Part shown: piece by piece, positions 23,316 through 34,880 of the stretch
How the letters are laid out: each line of letters starts with the position of its first letter
Numbering within the stretch: the first letter of the stretch is position 1
DNA from: Ipomoea triloba
Lineage: Eukaryota > Streptophyta > Magnoliopsida > Solanales > Convolvulaceae
Direction: 5' to 3'
DNA length: 64,000 nucleotides
Assembly: GCF_003576645.1 (NCBI RefSeq)
Contig: NC_044916.1
Span: 20,746,095-20,810,094 of the forward strand
Translations under genes and position numbers: made by a program
Notes under the pieces: generated by a model
Seen by the model: only the letters and a program-made list of their open reading frames with translations
Database searches by the model: none
What the model was told of the DNA's origin: nothing

Positions 23316-23480
23316 TGAGACTATCAGTAATTCATTAATTCAAACACAATGGAATAACATAGTCCTATATGACTATGGAGACACAAAACTCTCATGTACA
23401 ATAGGAAGCTAAGTCAAGCTATTCTAGACCACACATATTAACTAAATACAAAATATAAATATTAACAAAAATATTATTCA
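23316..23480 (-). repeat. copia-type 3' LTR of the chimera
   Basis: The minus strand starts TGTGAATAATATT after a purine-rich stretch (TTGAGGGGGTG) and ends near ACTGATAGTCTCATC. Start and end resemble the 187-bp LTR of the copia at 36921-40103, indicating a related family. Confidence 0.6.
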
Positions 23481-23489
23481 CACACCCCC

Positions 23490-25065
23490 TCAAGGGCAAG
23501 GTTGGCAGTCGACAACATTGAGCTTGTCCCGGAGAGTGCTAAACCTAGGAGCAGGCAAGGGCTTCGTGAAAATGGCTGCCAGTTGGTCTTTTGTAGACAC
23601 GAAATTCACCTTGAACTCACCTGAGGCCACCTTGTCACGGACAAAATGATAGTCGATCTCAACGTGCTTCGTTCTCGCATGAAAAACTGGATTAGCAGCC
23701 AAATATGTAGCCCCGAGATTGTCGCACCACAGAGTCACAGAATTGCCCGAGTGAAGGCCCATTTATGTTAATAGCAAAATAATCCATGTTACCTCAGCTG
23801 CCACATCGGCGGGCCACAGTGTGTTGCTTGCGAGAGAGCCAGGAAATGAGATTCGTCCCGAGAAAAACTGCATATCCACTAGTTGACTTCCTGTCCACCG
23901 GACACCCGGCCCAGTCCGAGTCTGAAAAAGCATGAATGTTCGAGGATAACGACGTAGACAAGCGTAATCCGTAGTTCAAGGTACCCTTGACATAACACAA
24001 CACACGCTTGAGCAGGCCCTAGTGATCATCGGTCGGCGAATGCATGAATTGACACAAACGGTTGGCTGCGTAGGATAAGTCAGGCCAAGTGATTGTTAGA
24101 TATTGTAGGGCCCCAACTATTCGACGGTACTGTGTGGGGTTCTCAAACAGGTTTGAAGATGGCGAGATGGCCTGAGTGACCGCAACTCGAGTAGCTAAAG
24201 ACTTGCAATCAGTCATACCTATGCGAGTCAGAATGTCAACCATATAACGACGTTGAGACAAGACAAACCCTTCATCCACACGCAAAGTTTCAATGACAAG
24301 GAAGAACGCTGGTGAGCCCAGGTCCCTAATCTTGAAAGTGGACAATAAGTGGCGCAACAGGCTATCAATCAACAGGGAATCATTGCCCATCATGATGATG
24401 TCATCCACATAGACTAATAGGAAAACTCTCGAGGTGCCATCGAAATAATGGAACAACGAAACATCAGTCTTTGACGCTAGGAAGCCTGTAGACAGCAAAA
24501 AATCATACAGGCGTTTAAACCAAGCCCGCGGTGCTTGCTTGAGCCCATATAGCGACCGCCGTAGGTGGCAAACATAGTCCGGGTGCATGGGGTCCTCATA
24601 CCCGGGAGGTTATTTCATAAACACTATTTCTGGTAAGTGTCCGTTGAGAAATGCATTATAGGCATCCAACTGTCGAAGACTCCACCTATTTGAAACTGCA
24701 AGAGAAAATAACATGCGCACCGTAGTCAATTTGACCACGGGACTAAATGTGTCAAAGAAATCCTCACCAACCACCTAGTTAAACCCCTTGGCCACTAGGC
24801 GGGCTTTATAGTGCTCAATTGACCCATCGGCCTTACGTTTCATGCGATAAACCCACTTGCAACCAATGATGTTCATGTGAGGTTTGGCCGGTACTAGCTG
24901 CCAGGTGTTGTTATGAAGACGGGCATTGAACTCCTGGTCCATGGCCTTACGCCACTATGAGTGCCCTACTGCTTGAGAATAGCAGGTTGGGTCAACCGAT
25001 GTAGTAAGGGCATAAAATGGTTCGCTCGTGCCACGAGTCATGTGACGTAACCGCATTGTATGTCC
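23490..25065 (-). pseudogene. copia reverse transcriptase and RNase H, degenerate
   Basis: Upstream to downstream the minus strand shows [63 protein letters not shown], then RNase H pieces ([35 protein letters not shown]) and FTKPLPAPRF. Several in-frame stops and a gap near 23763-23794 break it. It is closely similar to the inner copia at 38423-39909. Gag, protease and integrase of copia type are absent. Confidence 0.85.
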
Positions 25066-26990
25066 CCGTTCTTGCGGATTTGGTGGTACTCGGACCGTAA
25101 ATCCAACTTCGTGAAAAAACGTGTCCCATGTAATTCATCTAACAGCTCGTCAATTACCAGAATAGGGAACTTGTCCTTCACCATTTTGGCGTTTAGTTCA
25201 CGGTAGTCGATATAGAAACGCCAAGTGCAGTCGTGGTTGAGCACCAACAACACAGGTGAAGAATATGGCGATCGGCTGGGCCTGATTCCAAGGGCCATCA
25301 TGGAATCGCATTGGCACTCGATTTCATCTTTTTGCGCCTGGGGATAGAGATAGGGGCGAACGGACACTGGGTCCGCGCTCGTAACCAACGTAATGCGGTG
25401 ATCGCATTGGCTCCTAGGCGGTAGTGCCAAAGGTTCCTAAAAAAGGTTAGAGTAATCAGTCAGGATGTGCTTCAAGGCATTAGAAATGCTCACTTGGGGT
25501 TGTAGGGCATTGAGCAAACGACCGGAGGGAACTTGTTCCCCTTGCCATGTTACAGGCCGGTCGCCATACGTAAAGGTCATTGTTAAAGCGGTAAAATCCC
25601 ACAGAATCGCACCCAAAGTGCAAAATCAATGCACACCTAATACAATTTCGAAACCTACTAATGGAATAACAAATAAATTAACAGGAAAAGAATTGGAGTC
25701 TTTCTGAAGTTGGACATCCTCGCAAATTCCAAGTCCCGTGACTCTTTCACCATTTGCCACCACCACCTGTAAAAATAGACATCTGTGAATAATTAACCCC
25801 AATCGCTTAGCCGTTGTAGAGTCCACAAAATTGTGGGTACTTCCAGAGTCAATTAAAGCAGTGATTGGTCTATTATTTAATAGTAGGTTCACACGCATAG
25901 TATTGCCATTTCCCGTGCCCGTGATCACGTGTAGGGATATCTCTGGTCGCTCCAAATCTGTCTGGTCCAACTTCGATTGGTCTAGAACGAAAAGGTCACC
26001 ATCAGTAGAGGGAGGCGCGATGTCGTCAATCACCAACAAGAATAGGTGTCGGCAATTATGCGTTGGAGTCCACCTCTCGTCATAGTGGAAGCAGAACCCA
26101 TTGGCGCGTCTCTACTGGTACTCGCTTCGAAGAAGTCGACGCTCAAGAAGCGGGTTGCTCGACGGGCCAACGCCTCTCGTTCCTCCAGAGAATCACGGTT
26201 GGGAGTGCGCAGGTCTGGGCGGCGTCGCGATGGAGTGGCTGCCGGCCGAACTCGAGACAGAAATCGCCGGCGACTACGACTACCTAGGTCGCGGAGCGTG
26301 GTGTGTGGACAGTTGTGACTGGGACTGGTGCGACCCACCTGCGAAAGAGGAAGGGGAGAAATAAGGGTTAGCAGCTCTTGAGGGCGAAAACCAGTGTTAT
26401 CCACGCGAAAAGGATCAGGCAAGATTCATCACGACATCCAGGTTGATAGGATGCACGTTTTCGACGTCAATGCGCAACTATTCATCGAGACCCGCGGTGT
26501 AGAGGTCCACCTCTTGGTCTTGGCAAATCGTTGTGGTGTGGACGAGAGTCTCTTGAAACTCGTCGGAGTATTCCTCCACCGGACGGCCATGTTGACGAAT
26601 GCTAGTGAGGGTGTTTCCCCGAAGACTAGGGCCAAAGCGAAGGTAGTATCTATGCTTGAACTGCTGCCACACCATGGCCGGTTCCTCCAACTCCAGGCGA
26701 AGATGCCACGATTGCACCACTCCGGTAAGATGGAACACAACCAAGCTCACGAACTCACCAACCGGGGTGCTCTGCGCCTTGAAGAACTGCTCGCAACGAT
26801 GGAGCCAACCCGTCAGATCCTCACACCCATCGCAACGTGGGAACTCCAATCGGGCGAACTTCGGCGTCGTCGCGGAAGGAGTGGCCGGCGACCTTGTTGC
26901 TGGCGCATCCTCGGGTGGAGGACGACTCCTGTTTTGGCTGCCAGAGTCGTCAGTTGCTGGTCCTTTTCCGGCCAGCAGCTGCCGTAGCAT
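25066..26990 (-). pseudogene. Ty3/gypsy gag, protease and partial reverse transcriptase, degenerate
   Basis: Gag-like sequence starts at the ATG 27075-27077 (MSDYASAESVQALQAAVVAM). It meets a stop about 20 codons on and continues FARLEFPRCDGCEDLTGWLH and YYLRFGPSLRGNTLTSIRQH. The protease has ALIDSGSTHNFVD (D-S-G active site). The reverse transcriptase has YPQAQKDEIE, SSPVLLV and FFTKLDLRSEYHQIR, and is cut short before the catalytic YxDD. Frames change between gag and protease, so the region is non-functional. Confidence 0.8.
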
Positions 26991-27101
26991 CTACCGGATC
27001 TCACCCTGCTCCGTTTGCATAGCTACGACAGCAGCTTGTAGAGCTTGGACCGATTCGGCTGAGGCGTAATCACTCATGATGTCAGGCTCTGATACCAAAT
27101 T

Positions 27102-27393
27102 TGTTGTGTGATTAGAGGCCTGGGAACGCGTCACTGGGCGATGTACAGGGCTGGAGGGCCTAGCCGGGGGGCGGGGGGAATGGGGGAAGTTTTAGAGCTT
27201 TTTCTACCTATGGTTGCTACTGTGAAAACAAGAATAAGAAAGCAAAGCTGAAGAAGTTTTGGAGTTCTTCCTCTCCCAGATTTCATTAATTCAAATCACA
27301 GTTGTCTCGTGAAAAACCTCTAAAACCTAAGCTTTAAATACTAAAAGGAGAACTGTAATAAACGGTAACAAGCATAAAAATAGGGGAAAGATA
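27102..27393 (-). repeat. gypsy-type 5' LTR of the chimera
   Basis: It begins (plus reading) TGTTGTGTGATTAGAGG right after the primer site and probably ends near gaaagataaca. The right end is set only by the TG..CA rule because the partner LTR is missing. Confidence 0.5.
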
Positions 27394-27730
27394 ACAATAA
27401 CGAATTCAAAAACAATTATAAATAGCTTATAAAGCAGGCTTATGAGTTGCCCTGTGTCGTTGGTATGTTTTCCCAACGAATGCATCATATTCATACAATT
27501 GAGTTTTCAGGAGTTTACTATAAACTTCTATATATTGTGTTAGAGAAGGATTGTTTAAGAATGTCAAAGTTAAGAACTCAAAATTTTTAATTAAATTGCA
27601 AAAGAGAAACATTGTTACTGCCTTATGTAATTTGTCAAGAATAATTATTTTTAAAGGTTATATTGGTAATCTCGCTTTTGTGAAATTACGCAATCAAGGA
27701 ATTAAAATTTGGTTACATTTCATATTGAAT
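27394..27730. other. Gene-free stretch
   Basis: AT-rich sequence between the chimera and a MITE. Nothing is recognised. Confidence 0.4.
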
Positions 27731-28096
27731 AAATTTCACTTTTGATACTCCGACTATTTTACATGAATCACATTTGATTTTTCACTATTAAAATTTTATT
27801 ATTAGATGCATGAACATGTAATTTGTATCATTTTTTGTCCTACCATTCAATTTCATTGCCAACTATTATCATATGTGCTCCTTCACGAAGAAGTAAATGC
27901 AGTGTTCTTTTAGACGAAGCAAATGTAGTGCTCCTTTTGAAATGAGCACTTTTGACAATAGTTGATATAAAAATTGAACGGCAAAATAAAATGTGGTATA
28001 AATTACATAAACATGAACCTAATTAAAAAATTTTAATAGTGAAGAACCAAATCTGTTCATGTATAATAGTAAGAATCAAAAGTGGAATTTTTTTCT
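27731..28096. mobile_element. MITE with long imperfect inverted repeats, upstream of PrxIIF
   Basis: The left arm (aaatttcacttttgatactc, then tttcactattaaaattt, then aacatgtaatttgtat) matches the reverse complement of the right arm (ending gaatcaaaagtggaattt). Arms are about 120-130 bp. It ends roughly 180 bp before the PrxIIF start codon, so it may lie in the promoter. Confidence 0.7.
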
Positions 28097-28277
28097 TTCA
28101 TAATACAAATGTATGATGTATGATAAAATGTACTCCGTATGATGTGTTAACATTACCAAACAGCCCATATATCCAACGATAAATTCACCTTCTACCGCCG
28201 CATCACAGTCTATTCTCTATAGTTCACTTCACACCATTAACTGTTGATCACAAACGAGAAGAAGCAGAGCATTAACC

Positions 28278-31200
28278 ATGGCGACGGCTATGCTGAAACG
28301 GACGACGATGGTGAAGTCAATGGTCAACAGGTTGAGGTCATACGCATCGGTTGCAGTGGGTTCGGACCTGATCTCGGCCGCACCCAATGCCTCTCTCCAG
28401 AAAGCTCGCTCTTGGGACGAAGGCGTTTCCTCCAACTTCTCCACTACCCCTCTCAAAGACATCTTCAAGGTCTCTCCTCCCTTAAACGGAGTTTTATTTT
28501 ACTACCTATATTGTGAATATCACTTCTTCTTCTGCTATCTAGGGTTTCTGATTTGGTTTGTTAATTTTTGTTTTCAGGGCAAAAATGTTGTTATCTTTGG
28601 ACTTCCGGTACGTTTTCTTATAAGAATTTTGATCGTTTTTCTGCTATTGATATCGTGTAGTTGTCATTTCTAGATAATAATGTAATATATGCCATTTGTC
28701 CATTTCACGGTTTGGGTTGGCAAATGATCCATCTGGGATTTTTTTTGGTGACTAGGGAAACCCTCAGCCAGTTCATAAACCCGTCTTGTGACCTTAGCTT
28801 GCAAAACACCACAAATAGGTAAATGAGCCTAGGTTGTCATAGCTGAAGGTTTAGATTTGAACTCATGACCTTGTGGTTACAAGCTTGTATCCTTAGCTAT
28901 CTTGTCTGGGTTACCCATTCACCTGGGATTTTTGGAATTATGAAAAAGGGGTGGGAAAACCAGAACAATGAAGAAGGATTATTGAAGAAGAAAGAAGAAG
29001 AAGAAGAAGAAGAAGAAGAAGAAGGGGAAGGAACACAAGTAGTGTTATTGTAATAGAAAATGACATCATCTTGCAGTAGGTTCTACTAATTCAAGATATT
29101 GCCACATGACTTAAGCTCAAGTACTATTTTAATATTCATCACTGGATGTTGTATTTTTGTACCCTTCATAGAGTACAACTTTCCAAAATGAAGGATCTTG
29201 ATCAAAATTCACCACTTTTTGGGTTAGGAGGTTTTCAGTTTGTGCCCAATCATGGTTCCAGCGGGTAGGATGTAGGATTTACCTTCATGAACAGTGTCTT
29301 AGGGTTTTGCTAATGTTAGTTCTTTATTTCAAGTTTCAACTAAGAAGAAAAAGGCACACTTTACGTTGATTCTTTGTGGGAAATGATCGTGCTTAACGAA
29401 ATTAAATTCTCTTGTAGCTGCAGTAGTATTTTGGATTTGTTTTAGTACCAGAAAGGGTGTGACCACTGGTTTTCTCATACTGTGATAAATTTGCAAATTT
29501 CAAAGTAAATGTTTTTGCACTAAAAAAGAACTGCACTTGTACCTTATTGGATTTTCTTATTCCATTCCTTATTAATTGTGGATTCTTAGTATGTGGATTG
29601 TAGGAGGTCTTGTTATGAAACTATCTGCATTATTAAGGCTCAAAAAGGGAAAAAGACATGCTACCTTTCACTTACCCCGCAAGCCCCTCCTCCTCCTTTC
29701 TTATGGATCAGAAACATTTAGTATGAAGTTGTATCATTTTCCAGGGTGCATACACCGGAGTTTGTTCAGCTCAACATGTGCCTAGCTACAAGAATAACAT
29801 TGATAAGTTTAAGGCCAAAGGAATTGACTCGGTGGTCTGTGTAGCTGTCAATGACCCATATACGATGAATGGCTGGGCAGAGAAGCTTCAAGCAAAAGAT
29901 GCTGTAAGTTACCTATTTGAGTTTCTGTCATGAATTGCTTCTAGAAAATATTATAAATTGTAATCCAATAAGTTCTGCTCTTCTACAGGAACTTGAGGCA
30001 TTTAAGCTCTATAATATTTACCACATGTTAGAAATTATACATGGCTATTTCTTGACTCTAAATCCACAAGTTCAGTGCTAATAGCATTGAGTTTCCACTT
30101 AGTTTTTTTAGCAATGCTTTTTGAGTCCTAGTTCGGCAGGCACTCAATTGATTCGTTTCTTTCTTTAGGCCAAGAGTCTAAAGCTGTGATGTTAGGGTTG
30201 ATAAGTGGTCCTTACCCACATATGTATCTGATCATACATGCATTATATATGTATTACAAGTAATTAAATTACAATACAATAAATTATACAACAATAAAAT
30301 AAAAAAGGAGGGTTTCGATTCGAGATTTTAAAACATATCTCTCCATGGCACCAGTACTAAGTACACTATGTTCGGGGCTTTAGCAGCAGGTCTATTGATA
30401 GAGATTAATCGGTTTTTTCTGGATGCATTGACTTTCCCCCCCCCTTTTTTTTTTTCATTCTAGTTATTTATATGGGAAGAAAAGAAGACTAGAGATACAA
30501 TCAAGTATCCTTGAGTAAAACTTCTCCCCTCTTTTCTCTTTTTTCCCTTTTTTGATAAGGGAAGAAGGAGAAAGAATAAAGGTGGAGTCAAGATTCGGGC
30601 TCAAGGTCGATTTCAATGAGTATTCTATTAGCTGAACACATTATTCAAATATTCTGTTACCAAGTGCTGTCAGTGTCACATCTTCTAGTAGTTTAGTTCT
30701 CCAGAAACTTTTCATTGAAGTAATTTATTTTCCATCAAAATAAGGCTTTATCTAATGTGCATCTATTTATCTGATCTAGTTTGAGTTGGAATATATATAT
30801 GAATGATTGAACAACCTGAAGCAAACTAATTCACTTGACCCTGCCCATAAGTGAGAATGAAGATGTTTATTCATGTTGTGTAGTAATCACTAATCAGGTT
30901 TGATGATTTATGATATTGTTGTACAGATTGAGTTCTATGGTGATTTTGATGGGAGTTTCCACAAGAGCTTGGACTTAACAATTGACCTCTCTGGTGCTTT
31001 GCTCGGAATACGATCCCATAGGTATAAAATGAGTCTTTAAATATCATTTTGCATCGTCTGTCCTTGGACTAATTTGACAACTGCTTGCCGATGCACTCCA
31101 GCATTTATAATATATGAATGTATTCTACAGGGAATTAGCTCCCATAAATAAAATAAAATAAAATAAAAAGAGGACATTCTAACTCTTCTTTTCATTACTG

Positions 31201-31311
31201 AACAGGTGGTCTGCATACATAGTTGATGGACAGGTCAAGGTTCTCAATATTGAACAGGCTCCATCTGATTTCAAGGTATCTGGTGGAGATGTCATCTTGG
31301 GACAGATCTAG
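28278..31311 (+). CDS. PRXIIF: Type II peroxiredoxin, mitochondrial (PrxIIF)
   Basis: A thiol peroxidase that reduces H2O2 and alkyl hydroperoxides in the mitochondrial matrix. Five exons join in phase: 28278-28469, 28578-28607, 29745-29903, 30927-31021 and 31206-31311, giving 193 aa (the Arabidopsis protein is about 200). Residues 1-35 ([20 protein letters not shown]..) are Arg/Lys/Ser-rich without acids, like a mitochondrial presequence. The catalytic block is [13 protein letters not shown] with peroxidatic Cys81. Cys106 (SVVCVAVND) is the expected resolving cysteine 25 residues on. [19 protein letters not shown] and [17 protein letters not shown] follow the family closely. Intron 2 carries a SINE and a GAA microsatellite. 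It is convergent with the RING-H2 gene, with about 500 bp between the stops. Confidence 0.95.
28744..28920 (-). mobile_element. SINE copy in PrxIIF intron 2
   Basis: Same family as 5165-5384, also minus. It has an A-box-like TAGCTAAGGAT and a B box, GAGTTCAAATC, and ends in an A-run on the minus strand. Flanks atctgggattttt (28731-28743) and acctgggattttt (28921-28933) form a 13-bp target duplication with one mismatch. Confidence 0.8.
28985..29022 (+). repeat. (GAA)n microsatellite in PrxIIF intron 2
   Basis: About ten GAA units, ending in gaaggggaagg. Confidence 0.85.
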
Positions 31312-31811
31312 AGTCTGTTTTATTTGCAGTTTTAATTAATAATGAGCTTTTGTCTAGTCATACGGAAGGGCAAATACTGGTCTATTCTTCTCCCAAATTC
31401 CTAACTGTCCCTTGGCTTTGTAAATGCAATGCTTTGGTATTCTCTGCTAAAGCCTATAGGGTTCCCAACTTTGTTGCAAATAATCACCATTTATATGAAG
31501 AAAAACATTAGCTAGTTGAAACCAAATAACTTGATGCTTTGTACAACTGCATATTTAGGAAAAAAGGTGAAACTGTTCTAAAACTTTGGAGAAAAACCAG
31601 GCATCTCCAAGTTATTGAAATAACAACAATATGGAGGTTCTTCAAGATTTAAACAACTGGATATTTTTACTACAAAAAATTTGTATACCTGCCCCCCAGA
31701 ACCTTCAGGGTTGACTTGGAATTATGTTGGAGTCTTGGAGAATAAAGGGGTTCTATTAGTCCTTGTAGATGACTACCAATTATAATTTATAAACATCATG
31801 CAACTTAGAAA

Positions 31812-34323
31812 TTATACACTCTTGCTGAGGTTTTCCTTTCTGCCTAAAGTTTGAGGTTCCCTTCCCATTGCGTAGCATAGAGGACCTGAAACACCACTAC
31901 CCTTATTTGAGCTAAGATCAAGTCGTTCAGCCATTTTGGCCAAACCAGCAATGCTTACACTCATCTCACGCTGCACTTCTCTGCCAAGTTCCTTGACAGA
32001 GTTATTATTAGCTTGTAATTTCCATTTGAACCTTTGCGTGTTTTTAGAGAATGATTCATTGTACCTGCGCAAATCACGAGACCTTTCAGTGAAAGAAGAA
32101 AAACAATATATTAAAAAGAAATAAAACCAAATTGGAACTCCTTTACCTGGGTGAAGCAGCAAACAATTTAGATTTTATAGACACTGGAAGGTGAAGAAAC
32201 TCAGATGGGGTTTGTTTCTGGGGATTCTCAGGTGATGGTTTGCTGAAAAAGAAAAGATTATGGGGGTGTTTGGTAAATAGCTATTAGCTGATTGAGTTAG
32301 TGAGTTTCACTAGTTGATGACATTAGTTGATTGTAGAAAGATGTTTGGTAAATTGGTTGTAATCAACTATCAGATGCAAAATGACTTTTTCAAAGAGTTG
32401 ATAAAAAGCTAATTTGAGCAGCTTTTTGAATTTTAGTGTTTTGGAGCAATAAGTTGTTACAAAAAGCTATATAATCAAACACTTATATTGGATGTTTAAT
32501 CAAGTCAAACAACTAATAGTGATCAAATAAGCTAAAATTGGTTGATAAGCTAACTATGTTACCAAACGGAGCCAAACAACAAAAAGGGCAGAAATTTTGC
32601 AAAGGGAAACAGTTAAGAGAATGTCATCAAGATGAAAGCATGTGTATGGGTAAGACAGTCTGCAACATTCATAAATTATTGCATTTGATAACCTACCAAA
32701 TATAGTATTAAGAGCATATGTGGAGTGATGAATGCAAGAGTGATATGTTAGTACAAAACAGAGTTGATGGGCTAGGTGGTTAGAGCATACCCGAGGCCAA
32801 CTGAACCACCTTTGTAGACAGCAGCACCAGATGCTACATTTGCAACAGATGAAACACCTGAAGAAGATGTAGATGAAATCCCAGAAGCCGGTAGACCATT
32901 CCCAAATTCGTCAACTGGCCTTTGAGTCACTTGGTGCCTATCTGAACTAGCTCCAACAGGAAAAGATGCCTGACCAACTCTTGAAGATATCTGCCGTCTC
33001 CTACTGTTACCAGAACATGCTCTGTTGGTAACACCTGAGCCTGAGGGATGGTGCAGAATCCTATCTTGAAAATCAGAATCATCAATGTGAGAAGCACCCT
33101 GGAGAGGTAATTCAAGCTCAGTTGAAATGTTGCAAAAGTAATCAACAGATGCATAGATTTTTCTCTCAAATCTTACCACATCAACCAGATTGTTGGCTTC
33201 ATATACTTCAGGAATTCTATGCACAATGTGCCTTGATGTTGCATTCCTCTCAAACTCCACTGCAGCTAACAGTTCTTGGCTGGAAAGTTAATTTAAAGAG
33301 AGAGTTTGAAAAGACATCAGCATGATATTGAAAGTGTGATGCACAATTTTGTTCACTCAAACAAGAATATGATTTGTTGGGCAAAGGCCAGTGAAGAGCC
33401 AAGTGGCTAGGGGGATTGTTGGGCGGAGGCCGGTAAAGGGTCAAGTCTGCCTCTTGAAAATGTGGTGGCGGTATATAAGGAAATAAAGTTGCGTCTTCGC
33501 TGTGAACTATAACTTTTGGTGCAGTGGTAAACACTAATATTAACTATAGCTTTTGATCCTAACATGATTGCCTCGAGTATCATGACATTTTTGCAGCAAA
33601 GCATTTCAAGTACCTGGCAGAATCCTTGAAGACAAGCTGCCTACAACAAATAGGGCATTCTTTGCTTCTTTGAGACCTGAACAGAAAAGAGACAAGTAAA
33701 ATGAAATAACTATCACACTGAAATAATAGCTATCCGACTAGTTAGTTTAAGCTGCAATAGTCACAAAGCGAGTATACAAGGACTTGATGAGAATATTTGA
33801 GCACAACCTATGTTTACAATGATGGAGCCTACCATTCAAGTATACACTGCAAATGATAGCCATGCGTACATTCGGCGACCTGGAAAAGAAACCAGCATAA
33901 TAGAGAGGTGAAGCTAACTCCAAATAATACAAAATTTATTTAATCACAGATTTCCTTGCAAATAAATACACAGGACAATTGATATTTAACCAATGTAGAA
34001 ACATAATTAGACTTGATACAATGAAGTGAACATAAAAGATGATTCAGTACCACCTAGAAAATGATCTGTGCAACCTTTCTTCACCAGAGTTTGAGAATTT
34101 ATTTCCCCCATTGATTTTCAGAAACAATTTAACAAAAATGAAAACTTAGATTTACGTACGGAATGTAGCTTCCATCGAGAAATGGAGAACGTACAGTGCG
34201 AGGATCGCGGCAGCTGAACGGCTCCAGACAAATACTGCAGTCGTCATCACCGGAGACAGCAGCGACGACGAATGACGCCGGCGGCGCGGCACATTCGGAC
34301 GGAAGAATCAGATCATTTGTCAT
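31812..34323 (-). CDS. RHF1A: RING-H2 E3 ubiquitin ligase, RHF1A-like
   Basis: A RING-H2 group F ubiquitin ligase. Arabidopsis RHF1A acts with RHF2A in gametogenesis by promoting turnover of a CDK inhibitor. Seven exons: 34195-34323, 33833-33879, 33614-33676, 33177-33279, about 32791-33116, 32147-32242 and 31812-32064, giving about 338 aa. The RING ligands are C29, C32, C47, H49, H52, C55, C66 and C69 (CSICLEPF, CTHGYHLQC, KECPIC), followed by WQL and ASQELLAAVEFER as in RHF1A. A Ser-rich middle is followed by the conserved tail SIKSKLFAASPRYNESFSKN and NNNSVKELGREVQREMSVSI. The acceptor of exon 5 is ambiguous (33116 or 33098; both keep phase). The 5' leader has a GA microsatellite, and intron 5 holds a MITE. 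Confidence 0.88.
32258..32578. mobile_element. hAT-type MITE in an RHF1A-like intron
   Basis: It starts gggtgtttggtaaatagcta and ends as the inverse of ggctccgtttggtaacatag, an imperfect terminal inverted repeat built on GTTTGGTAA. The interior repeats agctaatt/caactaat motifs. Target duplications were not resolved. It lies between exons 5 and 6. Confidence 0.65.
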
Positions 34324-34350
34324 TGCTCACAGAAAGAATAGCAGAGACAC

Positions 34351-34377
34351 AGGAGAGAGAGAGAGAGAGAGAGAGAA
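34351..34377 (+). repeat. (GA)n microsatellite in the RHF1A-like 5' leader
   Basis: About 13 GA units, 30 bp upstream of the start codon (CT-rich in the sense orientation). Confidence 0.85.
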
Positions 34378-34489
34378 TGATGGAGTAACGAAAGAAAGGC
34401 GCGGAGAGACGGATGCGGGTAAAAACGTGGAAGAAAGGATATCGGAAAGAAGAATTGAAGAAACAGGAGTAGAAGGCGCAGGAAACTAA

Positions 34490-34880
34490 TCCGACTAAAA
34501 TTGTATCAATATTTGATTATTTCATTAAGATTAAAAGTGTTTAATGAGAAAATAAATGAAGTTCTTTCAATAAATTTGATTAATTCTTTCAATGAAATTG
34601 TAGACCAGTTCAACTTTTCTTATTTATTAGCACTAGTTGAAAAACTGACTAAAATTGTATCAATATTTGAAACTATTAAATCATAACTATAACTTCATTA
34701 ACTTTTCTTATTTATTCAGAGAAAGCATGAATCTCTCTGATAATGACTTTTTTATACGTAAACCAAAATTAATTGTTCCTTTAACATATCTCAAGACTCT
34801 TTTTAGTTACTCCCAATCCGAGGTTATAGGAGCATGCATGTGTTGACATAATAGATTTACTGCACGTCTGCAAAAGATAA
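34490..34880. other. Gene-free stretch upstream of the RING-H2 gene
   Basis: AT-rich, with a short direct repeat (ctaaaattgtatcaatatttga at about 34496 and 34648). Probably the promoter region; no motif could be assigned. Confidence 0.4.

Larger units (their letters stand above)
23316..27393 (-). mobile_element. Chimeric LTR element: gypsy 5' part fused to copia 3' part
   Basis: On the minus strand the order is gypsy-type LTR (about 27393-27102), primer site TTTGGTATCAGAGCC (about 27085-27100), gypsy gag, gypsy protease and the start of a gypsy reverse transcriptase. It then switches near 25065 to the copia reverse transcriptase and RNase H, and ends in a copia-type short LTR (about 23480-23316). 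The parts are in one orientation with no LTR or target duplication at the switch. Either a template-switch hybrid or a nested insertion trimmed by deletion could explain this. Confidence 0.7.

Noticed and set aside
26046..27069. Plus-strand open frames of 90-197 codons
   Set aside because: Antisense shadows of the gypsy gag region, which is GC-richer and so leaves opposite frames open.
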